Source of the DNA: CAVTWD01 sp963738325
GTDB taxonomy: Bacteria > Actinomycetota > Acidimicrobiia > Acidimicrobiales > Ilumatobacteraceae
NCBI GenBank assembly: GCA_963738325.1
Contig: CAVTWD010000008.1
Span: forward strand, 434,001 to 498,000
Length of the DNA stretch: 64,000 bases
Reading direction: 5' to 3'
This document shows positions 1 through 9,537 of this stretch, piece after piece (position 1 is the first letter of the stretch; each line of letters opens with the position of its first letter). The translations under genes and the position numbers were made by a program. Under the pieces are notes generated by a model. It saw nothing but the letters and a program-made list of their open reading frames with translations. It was not told the DNA's origin and did not search any database.

Positions 1-66
1 CTGCGGCTGGAGGGCCGGCGCTACAACGGGGGACTACGGTCCTGGCCTGGCCGCAGGAGGTGCGCC

Positions 67-1578
67 ATGACCACCATGATCGCCCCGCTCCGGAGGGCCA
101 CCCTCGTGGCGGCCGGCGACGTCGGTGTCGTCTGTGGACCCGTCGGGCTCACCTATCGCGACATCTGGGACCGTTGCCGGCGCCTCGTCGGCGCGCTGCG
201 GGGGCTCGGGCTGCGAGAGGGCGACCGGGTGGCGGTGGTGGGACCGAACTGCCATCGCTACATCGAGCTCTACCAGGCCGTGCCCGGCGCAGGGATGGTG
301 CTCGTGCCGCTGAACCAGCGCCACACCGTGAGCGAGCTGCGCTACGCGCTCGAGGACTCGGGGACGAAGGTGCTCTTCGCCGGGCGTGACGTCGAGGGAC
401 TGGAGAGCAGCGTCGAGCGCATCGTCGACCTCGGCGACGGCTACGAGGCGCTGCTGGCGGCGGCCGAGCCCGCCGACTTCCCGGGCGATCTGGCCGAGGA
501 CACGCTCGCCGGGCTCTTCTACACCGGCGGCACGACGGGCGCGGCCAAGGGCGTGATGCTCACCCATCGCAACCTCGTGGCCAACACGTTCCACTACTTG
601 GTCTTCCTCCCGTTCCGGCCCGAGACACGGTGGTTGGTCGCGGCCCCGTTGTTCCACGCCGCCGGATCGGTGGCCGTGCTCGCCACCGTGTGGAACGGCG
701 GCTGCCAGGTGGTGCTGCCGACGTTCGACCCGGCGATCGCGCTCGATCTCATCGAGCGCCACGGCGTCACCGACACGCTGGTCGTGCCGACGATGCTCGC
801 CGCCATGAGCGAAGAGCAGGCGGCTCGCCCGCGAGATGTCGGGTCGTTGCAGACCATCAGCCACGGCGGCTCGCCCATCGCCACCGACACCTTGCGCCGC
901 GCCCACGCCGTCTTCCCCGACGCCGAGCTCCTCCACCTGTACGGCACCACCGAGACCGCTCCCATCGCCACGACCATGCGCGGCGAGGAGCAGTTGCTCG
1001 ACACACCCCGCGCCCGCTCGTGCGGTCAGCCCGCCGTGGGCGTGGAGGTGGTCGTCGTCGGCGTCGATGGCACGCCCCTTCCGCACGGGGAAGTAGGCGA
1101 GCTCGCCATCCGCGGTGCCAATGTCATGGTCGGGTACTGGAACAAGCCCGAGCAGACAACGGCCGCCCTCGTCGATGGCTGGTACCACACGGGCGACCTC
1201 GGCTACATGGACGACGAGGGCTGCCTCTACCTGGTCGACCGAGCCAAGGACATGATCGTGTCGGGCGGCGAGAACGTGTACAGCACGGAGGTGGAAGACG
1301 TGCTGTACCGCCATCCGGCCGTGCTCGAGGCCGCCGTCTTCGCCGTGCCCGACCCGCGCTGGGGCGAGGCCGTCCACGCCGTCGTCGTGCTCCGGGCCGA
1401 CGTCAGCGAGGACGAGCTCGTGAGCCACTGCCGCGCCCACATCGCCGCGTACAAGGTGCCCAAGCGGATCGAGCGACGCGACGAGCCGCTGCCGAAGTCG
1501 GGCGCGGGCAAGGTGCTGAAGCGGGAGCTCCGCGAGCCCTACTGGCAGGGCCAGGTGGCGCGGGTGGGTGGGACGTGA
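67..1578 (+). CDS. AMP-forming acyl-CoA ligase (candidate arylacetate-CoA ligase)
   Basis: A 503-residue ANL-superfamily enzyme that activates a carboxylic acid to its CoA thioester using ATP. The P-loop YTGGTTGAAKG lies at residues 152-162. The adenylate-binding YGTTE, the hinge region YHTGDLGYMDDEG and the C-terminal PKSGAGKVLKREL with catalytic Lys482 are all present. A GGAGG ribosome site sits just before the ATG. The gene overlaps the dioxygenase gene by 11 bases, and that is followed by a benzoylformate decarboxylase, so an arylacetic acid (phenylacetate or a hydroxyphenylacetate) is the natural guess for substrate. The family is certain. The substrate is inferred from context only. Confidence 0.9.
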   Translation: MTTMIAPLRRATLVAAGDVGVVCGPVGLTYRDIWDRCRRLVGALRGLGLREGDRVAVVGPNCHRYIELYQAVPGAGMVLVPLNQRHTVSELRYALEDSGTKVLFAGRDVEGLESSVERIVDLGDGYEALLAAAEPADFPGDLAEDTLAGLFYTGGTTGAAKGVMLTHRNLVANTFHYLVFLPFRPETRWLVAAPLFHAAGSVAVLATVWNGGCQVVLPTFDPAIALDLIERHGVTDTLVVPTMLAAMSEEQAARPRDVGSLQTISHGGSPIATDTLRRAHAVFPDAELLHLYGTTETAPIATTMRGEEQLLDTPRARSCGQPAVGVEVVVVGVDGTPLPHGEVGELAIRGANVMVGYWNKPEQTTAALVDGWYHTGDLGYMDDEGCLYLVDRAKDMIVSGGENVYSTEVEDVLYRHPAVLEAAVFAVPDPRWGEAVHAVVVLRADVSEDELVSHCRAHIAAYKVPKRIERRDEPLPKSGAGKVLKRELREPYWQGQVARVGGT

Positions 1579-2808
1579 CCGCTCGACGCCGAGATCGACC
1601 GCCGTGCTCGTGACGGCGGACGCGCGGGCCGAGCGGGACGAACGACTGCGCCACGACATCGGCGCCATCTACGACGAGCTCACCGATGGACGGCGCCGCT
1701 CGCGGCGCGTCGCCGACCTCGTGTATGCCGCGGCCGAGCTGTACCCGGACCTCTTGCCTTCGCGCGCGGACATCGACGAGGAACGCACCCACCTGCAGAA
1801 GGACAAGGGCGGCCTCGAGATCGACCAGGGGAACTTCGTCGCCCACGTGCTCGCCCATCCCCCCTCGGGGCGGCACCTGCTCCACTCGATGTCCCAGCCG
1901 AGGGCCGAGGCCATCGAGCGACTCGACGAGTTCCAACGGACCGGCGGCCTCGACCTCGGACCTGTCCGTTTGGATCGGGACGAAGCGATCGGTCTCGTCA
2001 CGATCACCAACCACGCCTTCCTCAACTCTGAGGACGACGTGTCGACGGCCGCCCTCGAAGTGGCCGTCGACTTGGTGTTGCTCGACGACACGATCGAGGT
2101 CGGCGTGCTACGCGGAGGGCCCGCTACCCATCCGAAGCACGCCGGTCGGCGCATCTTCGGCGCGGGCATCAACCTCACCCACCTCTACTACGGACGCATC
2201 TCGCTCGTGGAGTTCATGATCGAGCGCGAGCTCGGGGTCGTCAGCAAGATGTACCGCGGTCACGCCCTCGGTCCCATCGACAGCGGCACGGTCGACGACG
2301 GCACGCTCGAGGAGCGGAGGGAGAAGCCCTGGATCGCGGCCGTCGAGTCCTTCGCGATCGGCGGCGCGTGCCAGTGGTTGCTCGTGATGGATCGCGTGAT
2401 CGCCGAGGACGGCTCGTACTTCAATCTGCCGGCGCGAAAGGAGGGCATCATCCCCGGCTGCGCCAATCTCCGCCTACCGCGCTTCGTCGGCGAGCGCGCC
2501 ACGCGCCAGGCCATCTTCTTCGACCGTGCGTTCGCGGCCGACAGCTATGAAGGCCGATTGCTGGCCGACGAGGTGGTGGCCGGCGTCGAGATGGACGCGG
2601 CCATCCAGGCCGCCGCCGCCGAGCTCACCAGCGCCGGGACCACCAGCCTGATCGCCAACCGACGGGCCCTGCGGGTGACCCAAGAACCGCCCGAGCGCTT
2701 CCGGCGTTACATGGCCACCTACTCGCGCGAACAGGCCCGTTGCTTGTACAGCCCCGCCCTCATCGAGAACCTGGAGCGCAACTGGGACGCGAAGCGCAGG
2801 ACGCCGTG

Positions 2809-2809
<1 letters not shown>
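1568..2809 (+). CDS. dpgC-like: DpgC-like arylacetyl-CoA dioxygenase (crotonase fold)
   Basis: A 413-residue crotonase-superfamily protein with the long helical N-terminal extension of DpgC, the cofactor- and metal-free enzyme of glycopeptide antibiotic pathways that turns 3,5-dihydroxyphenylacetyl-CoA plus O2 into 3,5-dihydroxyphenylglyoxylate and CoA. DpgC-like landmarks are HPPSGRHLLHSM, LDLVLLDD-type spacing, VGVLRGGP, the first oxyanion strand GAGINL (residues 198-203), ESFAIGGACQ (second oxyanion Gly265-Gly266) and GSYFNLPARKEGIIPG. Ordinary enoyl-CoA hydratases are about 260 residues and lack this extension. No dpgA, dpgB or dpgD is nearby. The start is GTG 1568, with GTG 1604 or 1610 as alternatives. 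The stop overlaps the next ATG (TGATG). Confidence 0.88.
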
Positions 2810-4398
<1,589 letters not shown>

Positions 4399-4432
4399 CT
4401 CCGCCGGGATCCGGCCGGGCGGGCCGCGCCTC

Positions 4433-4496
4433 GTCACTTTTCCCCGTTCATGCGGGTCGATCCGCGCAGATACGCGCGAAGTGACACGCATGAACG
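4433..4496. promoter_or_regulatory. Interleaved inverted repeats in the intergenic region
   Basis: Two perfect inverted repeats are interlocked here. GTCACTT (4433-4439) pairs with AAGTGAC (4479-4485), and CGTTCATGCG (4445-4454) pairs with CGCATGAACG (4487-4496). The A-B-A'-B' order allows a pseudoknot in RNA, or two overlapping protein sites in DNA. It lies between mdlC and the next small gene and could be a 3' processing element or an operator. Function unknown. Confidence 0.4.
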
Positions 4497-4576
4497 TCAG
4501 CCCGGGACGTTCGGCCCTACCACGCGACACGGGCCGCGAGCACGTTGAGGAGGAATCGGTACAGGGAGGTGGGACG

Positions 4577-4982
4577 ATGAGTGGTCCCGAGGGAATGATC
4601 CTGATCGACGTGTCGCCGGGGGTCGGGGGCGAGTTCGACCGCTCCTTCCTCGAACGGATCGGCCACCAGGTGGTGGTGTGCCACGGGCCCGGCCACGGCG
4701 AGATCTGCCCCCTCCTGGCCGGCACCGGTTGCGAGAAGGTCGATGAAGCCCACGGCATCGTGTTCGCCCTCGATCTGGACCGCAGCGAGCACCGGGCGAT
4801 CCTGCAGCGCTACCGAGAGATCACCCGGCCCGAGGTGCCGATCCGAGCCGTGGTGCGCCCGGGCCAACGCGTAGAAGTACCCGGACCTCGTCGAGTCGGT
4901 CGAGGTCTGGGAGGAGGAACCGACCGTCGCCGATCTCGACGGGTTCGCCGCCGAGGTCGAGGCCGCTGATCGAGCGGAGTAG
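4577..4982 (+). CDS. Conserved hypothetical protein, frameshifted
   Basis: A small protein of about 134 residues beginning MSGPEGMILIDVSPGVGGEF, with HGPGHGEICPLL and GTGCEKVDEAHGIVFALDLD, preceded by the ribosome site GGGAGGTGGGA. The reading frame breaks near 4870. The sequence resumes in another frame as KYPDLVESVEVWEEEPTVA and ends DRAE at TAG 4980. Both halves look coding, so a one- or two-base sequencing error is likely. No function is recognised. The His/Cys-containing GHGEICP segment suggests a ligand or metal site, but that is a guess. Confidence 0.6.
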
Positions 4983-5180
4983 CCGCATCGCGCCCGTACC
5001 AGCGGAGCGGCTCGTGGAGGAGCGCGCCGAGCCGCTCGTCGTGTCGCTGTGCTCCGCCCACTGACCGGCGGGCGCTTCAAGCTGCTGCCGCGGCGCCGCG
5101 TCGCGCCCATCCCTCCCTGCCGAAGACCTTCCACCATGAGTGGCATCGCCTCTGCACGCCGCCAGCACGCTCCCCAGAGC

Positions 5181-5210
5181 AGGGACCGCGCCGAGTGCGG
5201 CGCGGTCCCT
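5181..5210 (-). terminator. Strong hairpin downstream of the VOC gene
   Basis: A perfect 12-bp stem, AGGGACCGCGCC with GGCGCGGTCCCT, separated by GAGTGC. It lies 14 bases beyond the stop of the minus-strand VOC gene. There is no long T run, as is common for high-GC actinobacterial terminators. Confidence 0.65.
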
Positions 5211-5223
5211 GACGCCGAACGGC

Positions 5224-5553
5224 TTATCGGCCGCGCAGGCCGATCGGGTTGCCGTCGACGTCGGCGAGCACGCACACCCGCGCCTCGGGTGCGACCTGGC
5301 GCGGGGCGCTGCGCTCCGTCGCACCAGCCGCGAGCAGGGTCGCGCGGGTCGCGTCGAGATCCTCGACGTCCGCGTAGGCCACCGGCCCGCCGGCCACGTC
5401 GCCTGGAGCCAGGCCGACCTCGAAGCCGCCGACGTTGTAGCCGACGTAGTAGGGCTGGTCGGTGTGCGGCGCGCCGAGCAGTGCGTCGTAGACCGCCTTG
5501 GCGGCGTCCAGGTCGGACACCGGGACCACCAGGCTGCGGATCGTGGCACTCAT
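5224..5553 (-). CDS. VOC/glyoxalase family protein
   Basis: A 109-residue vicinal-oxygen-chelate domain protein. IRSLVVPVSDLDAAKAVYDAL begins the first beta-alpha-beta module and VCVLADVDGNPIGL is the typical C-terminal strand. Family members are dioxygenases, glyoxalases or binding/resistance proteins. Metal-ligand residues are not obvious, so activity is undecided. ATG 5553 is preferred over the upstream start at 5583 because GAGGAG lies just upstream and MSATIRSL is where family proteins begin. Confidence 0.75.
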   Translation of the reverse strand: MSATIRSLVVPVSDLDAAKAVYDALLGAPHTDQPYYVGYNVGGFEVGLAPGDVAGGPVAYADVEDLDATRATLLAAGATERSAPRQVAPEARVCVLADVDGNPIGLRGR

Positions 5554-5583
5554 GTTTGTCTCCTCAGGAGGCACGGCGGTCAC

Positions 5584-5866
5584 ATGGGCGACCGCTCCTT
5601 CGTCAATGGATGACGCATCAACCGAGAATGTGACGGCGAGGGGCGACCTGACCGTGATGTCCGAGGAGGAGCGTAGCCATCTGCGCGCGGTGCTAACCGG
5701 CTGCTGGGGTCGGTGCAGAGGCCAACGACGACGTCACGGAGACCTGGCTGCACCCGGAGCGCGCCACGTTGCGGGTCCGCCCCCGCCCCGATCGCCTCCC
5801 GCGACCGCCAGGTCAGCCGAGCCCGCGCCGGCACCTGTCTGCTTCCAACGGGGGCCTACAAACGTC
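5584..5866. other. Intergenic stretch without a supported gene
   Basis: About 280 bases between the divergent VOC gene and the toxin-antitoxin pair. The open frames here lack recognisable protein features. It must hold the promoters of both neighbours. Nothing else is evident. Confidence 0.5.
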
Positions 5867-5882
5867 GCACTAGTGCTACGAT
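5867..5882 (+). promoter_or_regulatory. Palindrome and -10 box of the toxin-antitoxin operon
   Basis: The perfect palindrome GCACTAGTGC (5867-5876) directly abuts a TACGAT -10-like hexamer (5877-5882), 6 bases before the antitoxin ATG. This fits an autoregulated operon in which the Phd/VapB-type antitoxin binds its own promoter. The very short leader implies nearly leaderless mRNA. Confidence 0.5.
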
Positions 5883-5888
5883 CTCGTC

Positions 5889-6143
5889 ATGACCGAGGTC
5901 GCCTCACGGGAGTTGCGCAACAACACCCGCCGACTCCTCGAGCGCGTCGACGCCGGCGAGCACGTCGTCATCACGGTCGACGGCCGGCCCGTCGCTGTCC
6001 TCCAGCCGGTGGGTCGTCGCCCTCGATGGATTGCCCGGGGGGAGTTCTTCAGTCGCGTCCTCGGCCGCCAAGCCGACCCTGAGCTTCGACGCGAGCTTGC
6101 CCGTCTGGCGCCCGACTCGACGGACGACGTCCCACTCGCATGA
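5889..6143 (+). CDS. vapB-like: Phd/YefM-type antitoxin
   Basis: An 84-residue antitoxin. The N-terminal DNA-binding fold, EVASRELRNNTRRLLERVDAG followed by EHVVITVDGRPVAVLQPV, is the Phd/YefM signature. The Arg/Asp-rich C-terminal tail (LRRELARLAPDSTDD) should wrap the toxin. The stop overlaps the toxin start (ATGA), the usual antitoxin-first arrangement. Confidence 0.85.
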   Translation: MTEVASRELRNNTRRLLERVDAGEHVVITVDGRPVAVLQPVGRRPRWIARGEFFSRVLGRQADPELRRELARLAPDSTDDVPLA

Positions 6144-6526
6144 ACCGCGGCCTTGCCGACACGAGCCTGTTCATCGCCCGCGAGTCCGGCCGAGACTTGG
6201 CTGTCGAGTCGGTACCGGACGCCCTGGCTGTGTCGGTGATCACGATCGGCGAGCTGCGGGCCGGGGTTCTCGCCGCCGATGATGTCGCCACCCGCGACCG
6301 TCGTCTTGCCACGCTGACCGCAGCCCTCACGCTCGAACCGATTCCGATCGACGAGGTTGTCGCCGAGGCGTGGGCGATCCTGCGCGTCCAGCTTCGCGAC
6401 CTCGGCCGTCGGATGCCGGTCAACGACACCTGGATCGCGGCAACAGCCGTGGCTCTTGGCGTGCCCGTCGTGACCCAGGACGATGACTACGTGGAGCTCC
6501 CAGGCCTCGACGTGCTGCACGTCTGA
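6140..6526 (+). CDS. vapC-like: PIN-domain ribonuclease toxin
   Basis: A 128-residue PIN-domain toxin of the VapC family, a Mg-dependent RNase that usually cleaves tRNA or rRNA. Acidic residues of the active site are visible: LADTSLFI (N-terminal Asp), ITIGELRAG (Glu), VNDTWIAATA (Asp) and VVTQDDDY (Asp cluster). The length is normal and the gene appears intact. It is coupled to the antitoxin by a 4-base overlap. It may be cargo of the degraded mobile region to the right. Confidence 0.85.
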   Translation: MNRGLADTSLFIARESGRDLAVESVPDALAVSVITIGELRAGVLAADDVATRDRRLATLTAALTLEPIPIDEVVAEAWAILRVQLRDLGRRMPVNDTWIAATAVALGVPVVTQDDDYVELPGLDVLHV

Positions 6527-6787
6527 GCGGAACCGCGCCGGTCCTGACGTCAGTGGCTGCAGCGAGTTGCCGCATCCGAGGCCCCTGCCAGCTGCGCGGG
6601 GCGCCCTCGACCAGAACCACATCGAGGGGACCGTCGACCTCTGGAAGGACCCGAACCAGCACGATGTCAGCTCGCTCGAGCCTCGAAGTTAACCACCGGG
6701 GTGAACGGGTCAACCGAAACCGCACGGATGATGCTCGCAAGGTGCCGTCATGCAGACGTTCGGGCTGTCGGCGCTCGTCGTCGGCCC

Positions 6788-7312
6788 TCAATCTGTACGA
6801 TCGGCGCGGCTACGCGCAAGCTGGACAATCTCCTCTCGGCTCAGCCCCACGAGGTCGAGCCCAAGCCGGTCGAGTAGCTCCTTCCTTGTCGCCATGTTCT
6901 TGCAGGCCGCGAACTCTGGATGCGTGGCGAGAGTTTCAACCGCGGCGTCCCGTCGCTCGCGTCGTTCCCTGTCTCCTTGTAAGACCTCCGCTTTCGAACG
7001 GTCCGCTCGCAAGGCACGACGCGTATCGACGTCTGGGATCATTGCTTCGAGCGACTCGGTGCGGGCCCGAAGGTCATCGAGCAGACTGCCTGAGGCGGGC
7101 ACGTACCAGGCGTGAACGACCCCGCCCGACCTCCGCTCGGCGGTCCATCCCGGCGTTGTCTCGTTGTGTGGCGTGCTCGCAGCGGCCGATACGTCTCTCA
7201 TCAGCGGCAAGAGACGGGACTCGAGGTCTTCGTCGAATGACACTTCACGTTGGAGCTTCTTCAGCTGGGAACGAAGGCTCGTTAGGGCATCGTCAGCTGT
7301 CTCTTCGGCCAC
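6788..7312 (-). CDS. Hypothetical helical protein
   Basis: An open frame of 174 residues from GTG 7312 with heptad-like helical content (LRSQLKKLQREVSF; LRARTESLEAMI) and a C-terminal helical segment ELLDRLGLDLVGLSREEIVQL. The same frame stays open upstream to 7398 and encodes coding-like WDEDDDGDIDDFIAVAI with no start codon. The true N-terminus is therefore probably longer and cut off by an indel or by decay near 7395. No family recognised. Base composition is lower in GC than the flanks, suggesting acquired DNA. Confidence 0.45.
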   Translation of the reverse strand: MAEETADDALTSLRSQLKKLQREVSFDEDLESRLLPLMRDVSAAASTPHNETTPGWTAERRSGGVVHAWYVPASGSLLDDLRARTESLEAMIPDVDTRRALRADRSKAEVLQGDRERRERRDAAVETLATHPEFAACKNMATRKELLDRLGLDLVGLSREEIVQLARSRADRTD

Positions 7313-7529
7313 GTACAGGAGCGGACACCGACAATGGATTGCGACGGCGATGAAGTCGTCGATGTCACCGTCGTCGTCCTCGTCCCAGAGGTAGAGCGCT
7401 CAACACCTTTCGGTGGTCGCGTCCGAAACGGCGGTTCCGCGCTGCCGCCAGCACGCAACGGTACCGTCGCTGCAGGGTCCGGTTGGAGGTCGGGAAACGT
7501 GGTAGCGCCGTCCGAGCCAGCGGCCGTCT

Positions 7530-7998
7530 CTACAGCTCGATGCCGAGGTCTGGAACTGCTCGATCAAGCTCGGATCGTCGATCGACACGGATGTCGATCC
7601 CCCGCTGGCGTAGCAGTTCGGTAACCGGCGCCAACGCCGCGTACCACTGCGAGCGGTCGATCTCCCCATGGTCACGTCAACAGCATCGAGGAGCTGGACA
7701 GTCTGGTTGAGTCGTTCGCGGTTGAACTCTTGGACGCCGTAGCCGCCGGGCGACGGATGAGCGAGGTCGGCCAGGTTCCTCGCCTCGGCCTCGAGCGTGT
7801 CGAGGCGCTGTTGGACGTCGGCACCTTCGAAACGGACGCCGGTGATGCGCGCCTGAGCCTCGTCGACCTGCCGGGTCGTGTTCTTAGCCCGACCTGATCG
7901 AGGTATAGCCGCGCTGCAACTTCACGTTGGCCGACGATGCAAGTCGCCGTTGCCGGGACGTCTTCCCAACACGCGGCAGACGACGAGTACCTCGTCAA
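7530..7998 (-). pseudogene. Frame-broken hypothetical gene
   Basis: Three overlapping frames join into one plausible protein of about 155 residues. TTG near 7998 leads into IVGQREVAARLYLDQVG, then (shift near 7890) NTTRQVDEAQARITGVRFEG and LDTLEAEARNLADLAHPSPG, then (shift near 7665) EIDRSQWYAALAPVTELLRQ and RGIDIRVD to a TAG near 7530. The middle resembles phage or conjugative-element helical proteins only in general character. It is either decayed or carries two sequencing indels. No function is assigned. Confidence 0.4.
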
Positions 7999-8079
7999 CT
8001 ACGTGAGGGAGATGGCGCAGGCAGCTGGCTGAGGCATCCCTCTGCCGAAATCGAGAAGAGCATCGGCGGGCACTCCGTG

Positions 8080-8328
8080 TCAGGTTGACGGCTCGTCAAG
8101 CAGATGACGGTTCTCGCTCAGCGAGCCGGGGAGAATCACGAAGTGGACCTGGCCGTCGTCGTCGACCGCCGTCACCCGCACGACCGCTTGCGCCTGAGCG
8201 TTGCCTGCGAGGAGCATCCGGCCGACGGTCATCTGTCCAGGGTCTCGAGCATGGCTCAGGATCGACCATCCAAGTCCGTCGTCGTCCTGAGCGTTCAGGT
8301 CGGCGACCAAATCGATAGGCGTCTCCAC
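8080..8328 (-). CDS. Small tandem paralogue D
   Basis: An 82-residue protein from GTG 8328, four bases after the stop of paralogue C. Shared pattern: DPGQMTVGRMLLAGN, then a variable stretch, then VTAVDDDGQVHFVILPG. It is the last of four related genes in a row. The predicted fold is mostly beta. Function unknown. Confidence 0.6.
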   Translation of the reverse strand: METPIDLVADLNAQDDDGLGWSILSHARDPGQMTVGRMLLAGNAQAQAVVRVTAVDDDGQVHFVILPGSLSENRHLLDEPST

Positions 8329-8332
8329 GGAG

Positions 8333-8599
8333 TCAGCCCGCCGAGCAGATCGCGCCACCGCTGACGAGGTCGAGGTGGTCTGCGGCGCGCCCAGGCAGAA
8401 CCCGAACCAAGACCACGCCGCGATCATCAACGCTGACCACTTCAGCGACGGCAGACTCGGCCTCCTCGTTCCCGACCACGAGGCACCGGCCGACTTGGAT
8501 CGCGGCTCCAGGCTCGGCGTTGCGGAGGTTGGTATGCGTCAGCCTCGCACCGTCCGTGCGGTGGTAGTCGACCCACAGATCCCACGGCTGGCCACTCAT
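8333..8599 (-). CDS. Small tandem paralogue C
   Basis: An 88-residue protein from ATG 8599, overlapping the stop of paralogue B by 4 bases (ATGA). Core: EPGAAIQVGRCLVVGNEEAE followed by VAEVVSVDDRGVVLVRVLPG. This aligns directly with D and, more loosely, with A and B. No known family recognised. The coupled arrangement and conserved core argue that it is a real gene. Confidence 0.65.
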   Translation of the reverse strand: MSGQPWDLWVDYHRTDGARLTHTNLRNAEPGAAIQVGRCLVVGNEEAESAVAEVVSVDDRGVVLVRVLPGRAADHLDLVSGGAICSAG

Positions 8600-8838
8600 G
8601 CCAGTTGCTGAAGCTCGCCGGCCTCCTCGGCCAGCTCACCCCGAAGGCGAAGGACGAGAGAGCCCGTCGCCTCGTCGTGCTCGATCACCTCGGCGGCCAC
8701 GATCCCCCAATCGTCGTCACCGACGATCACGACGGCACCGACGTGCAGGGGCGTGCCCGGCACGGCGCGCTGAGCATTGGCACGGACCACGTCGTCCGCG
8801 ATCACCCGGTTGAAGTCGACGGTCAGCTGTCTCGTCAT
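8596..8838 (-). CDS. Small tandem paralogue B
   Basis: An 80-residue protein starting MTRQLTVDFNRVIADDVV at ATG 8838 with GGAGG upstream, 11 bases after paralogue A. Core: VPGTPLHVGAVVIVGDDDWG, then AAEVIEHDEATGSLVLRLRG. It is acidic at the C-terminus (LAEEAGEL). Same family pattern as C and D, but the terminal LPG has become RGE. Confidence 0.65.
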   Translation of the reverse strand: MTRQLTVDFNRVIADDVVRANAQRAVPGTPLHVGAVVIVGDDDWGIVAAEVIEHDEATGSLVLRLRGELAEEAGELQQLA

Positions 8839-8849
8839 TTCGGCCTCCG

Positions 8850-9116
8850 TCACACGCTGAGGAGGTGGGCTCGTCGCATCGCCTCGACGTAGTCGAGCGG
8901 GTCGCCGGGGAGGATCTCGAGATGCACCTTGATCCCGCTCGGCCGCTCGGTGAGCGAGATGACACGCGCGAGCACAGGATCCTCGCGGTCGCCAGTGACG
9001 ACGATGGCGCCTTCGACGATCCGTGAGGCATCCCGCGCCTCGTCGAGGAACGCCCACGGATGCCCCGTGTGATCGATCTGGGTGGGGTCGCACGGGATGT
9101 CGACCTCGATGTCCAC
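8850..9116 (-). CDS. Small tandem paralogue A
   Basis: An 88-residue protein from GTG 9116 with an excellent ribosome site (GGAGGTGA), four bases after the preceding gene. It is acidic at the start (VDIEVDIPCDPTQ). Core: SRIVEGAIVVTGDREDPVLA, then IKVHLEILPGDPLDYVEAM. First of the four tandem paralogues. Function unknown. Confidence 0.65.
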   Translation of the reverse strand: MDIEVDIPCDPTQIDHTGHPWAFLDEARDASRIVEGAIVVTGDREDPVLARVISLTERPSGIKVHLEILPGDPLDYVEAMRRAHLLSV

Positions 9117-9120
9117 GCTC

Positions 9121-9537
9121 TCACCTCCCTCGGCGCTTGTATGGGTTCGGCTGCGGCGGTCCGAAGCATTCGAGCAGCCGGTCGGCATCAGCGTACCCAG
9201 CACTCGGCAGCACCACGTCGTAGTGCGGCACCTCGTAGGTCGGCAGAAGGACGAAGCCAGAACTGCGGAGGCGGCCAGCCGTTGATAACGCCACCGTCGC
9301 CCGCGAAGCCATCGGACCGGCGAGGATCGCATCCACCGTCCATGCAGCGACCGTGAGGCTCGCGCTCACCGAGAACATCGGCGCACCACCGAACGTGTAC
9401 CCCCGTGACTGGCGATGAGCATGCTCGGCGACCTTCTCCGTGGCGATCGGACCTCCCCGGACGACGACCACGGCGTCGTCGGGCGGCTCCTCGACGCGAA
9501 GGTAGGGCTCAATCGGCTCGCGGGCAGGCTCAGCCAC
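9121..9537 (-). CDS. Hypothetical protein between integrase and paralogue array
   Basis: A 138-residue protein from GTG 9537, overlapping the integrase stop by 8 bases. Landmarks are GYTFGGAPMFSVSASL, VALSTAGRLRSSGFVLLPTY, VPHYDVVLP and the C-terminal FGPPQPNPYKRRGR. No signal peptide or membrane segment. Its position in a coupled integrase-X-A-B-C-D string suggests a role with the four small paralogues, possibly in an element-borne system. Not recognised. Confidence 0.55.
   Translation of the reverse strand: MAEPAREPIEPYLRVEEPPDDAVVVVRGGPIATEKVAEHAHRQSRGYTFGGAPMFSVSASLTVAAWTVDAILAGPMASRATVALSTAGRLRSSGFVLLPTYEVPHYDVVLPSAGYADADRLLECFGPPQPNPYKRRGR

Noticed and set aside
1..66. The 3' end of a preceding gene (a frame ending at the TGA of 68-70)
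   Set aside because: Only 22 Gly/Ala-rich codons are visible with no motif. The evidence is too thin to call.
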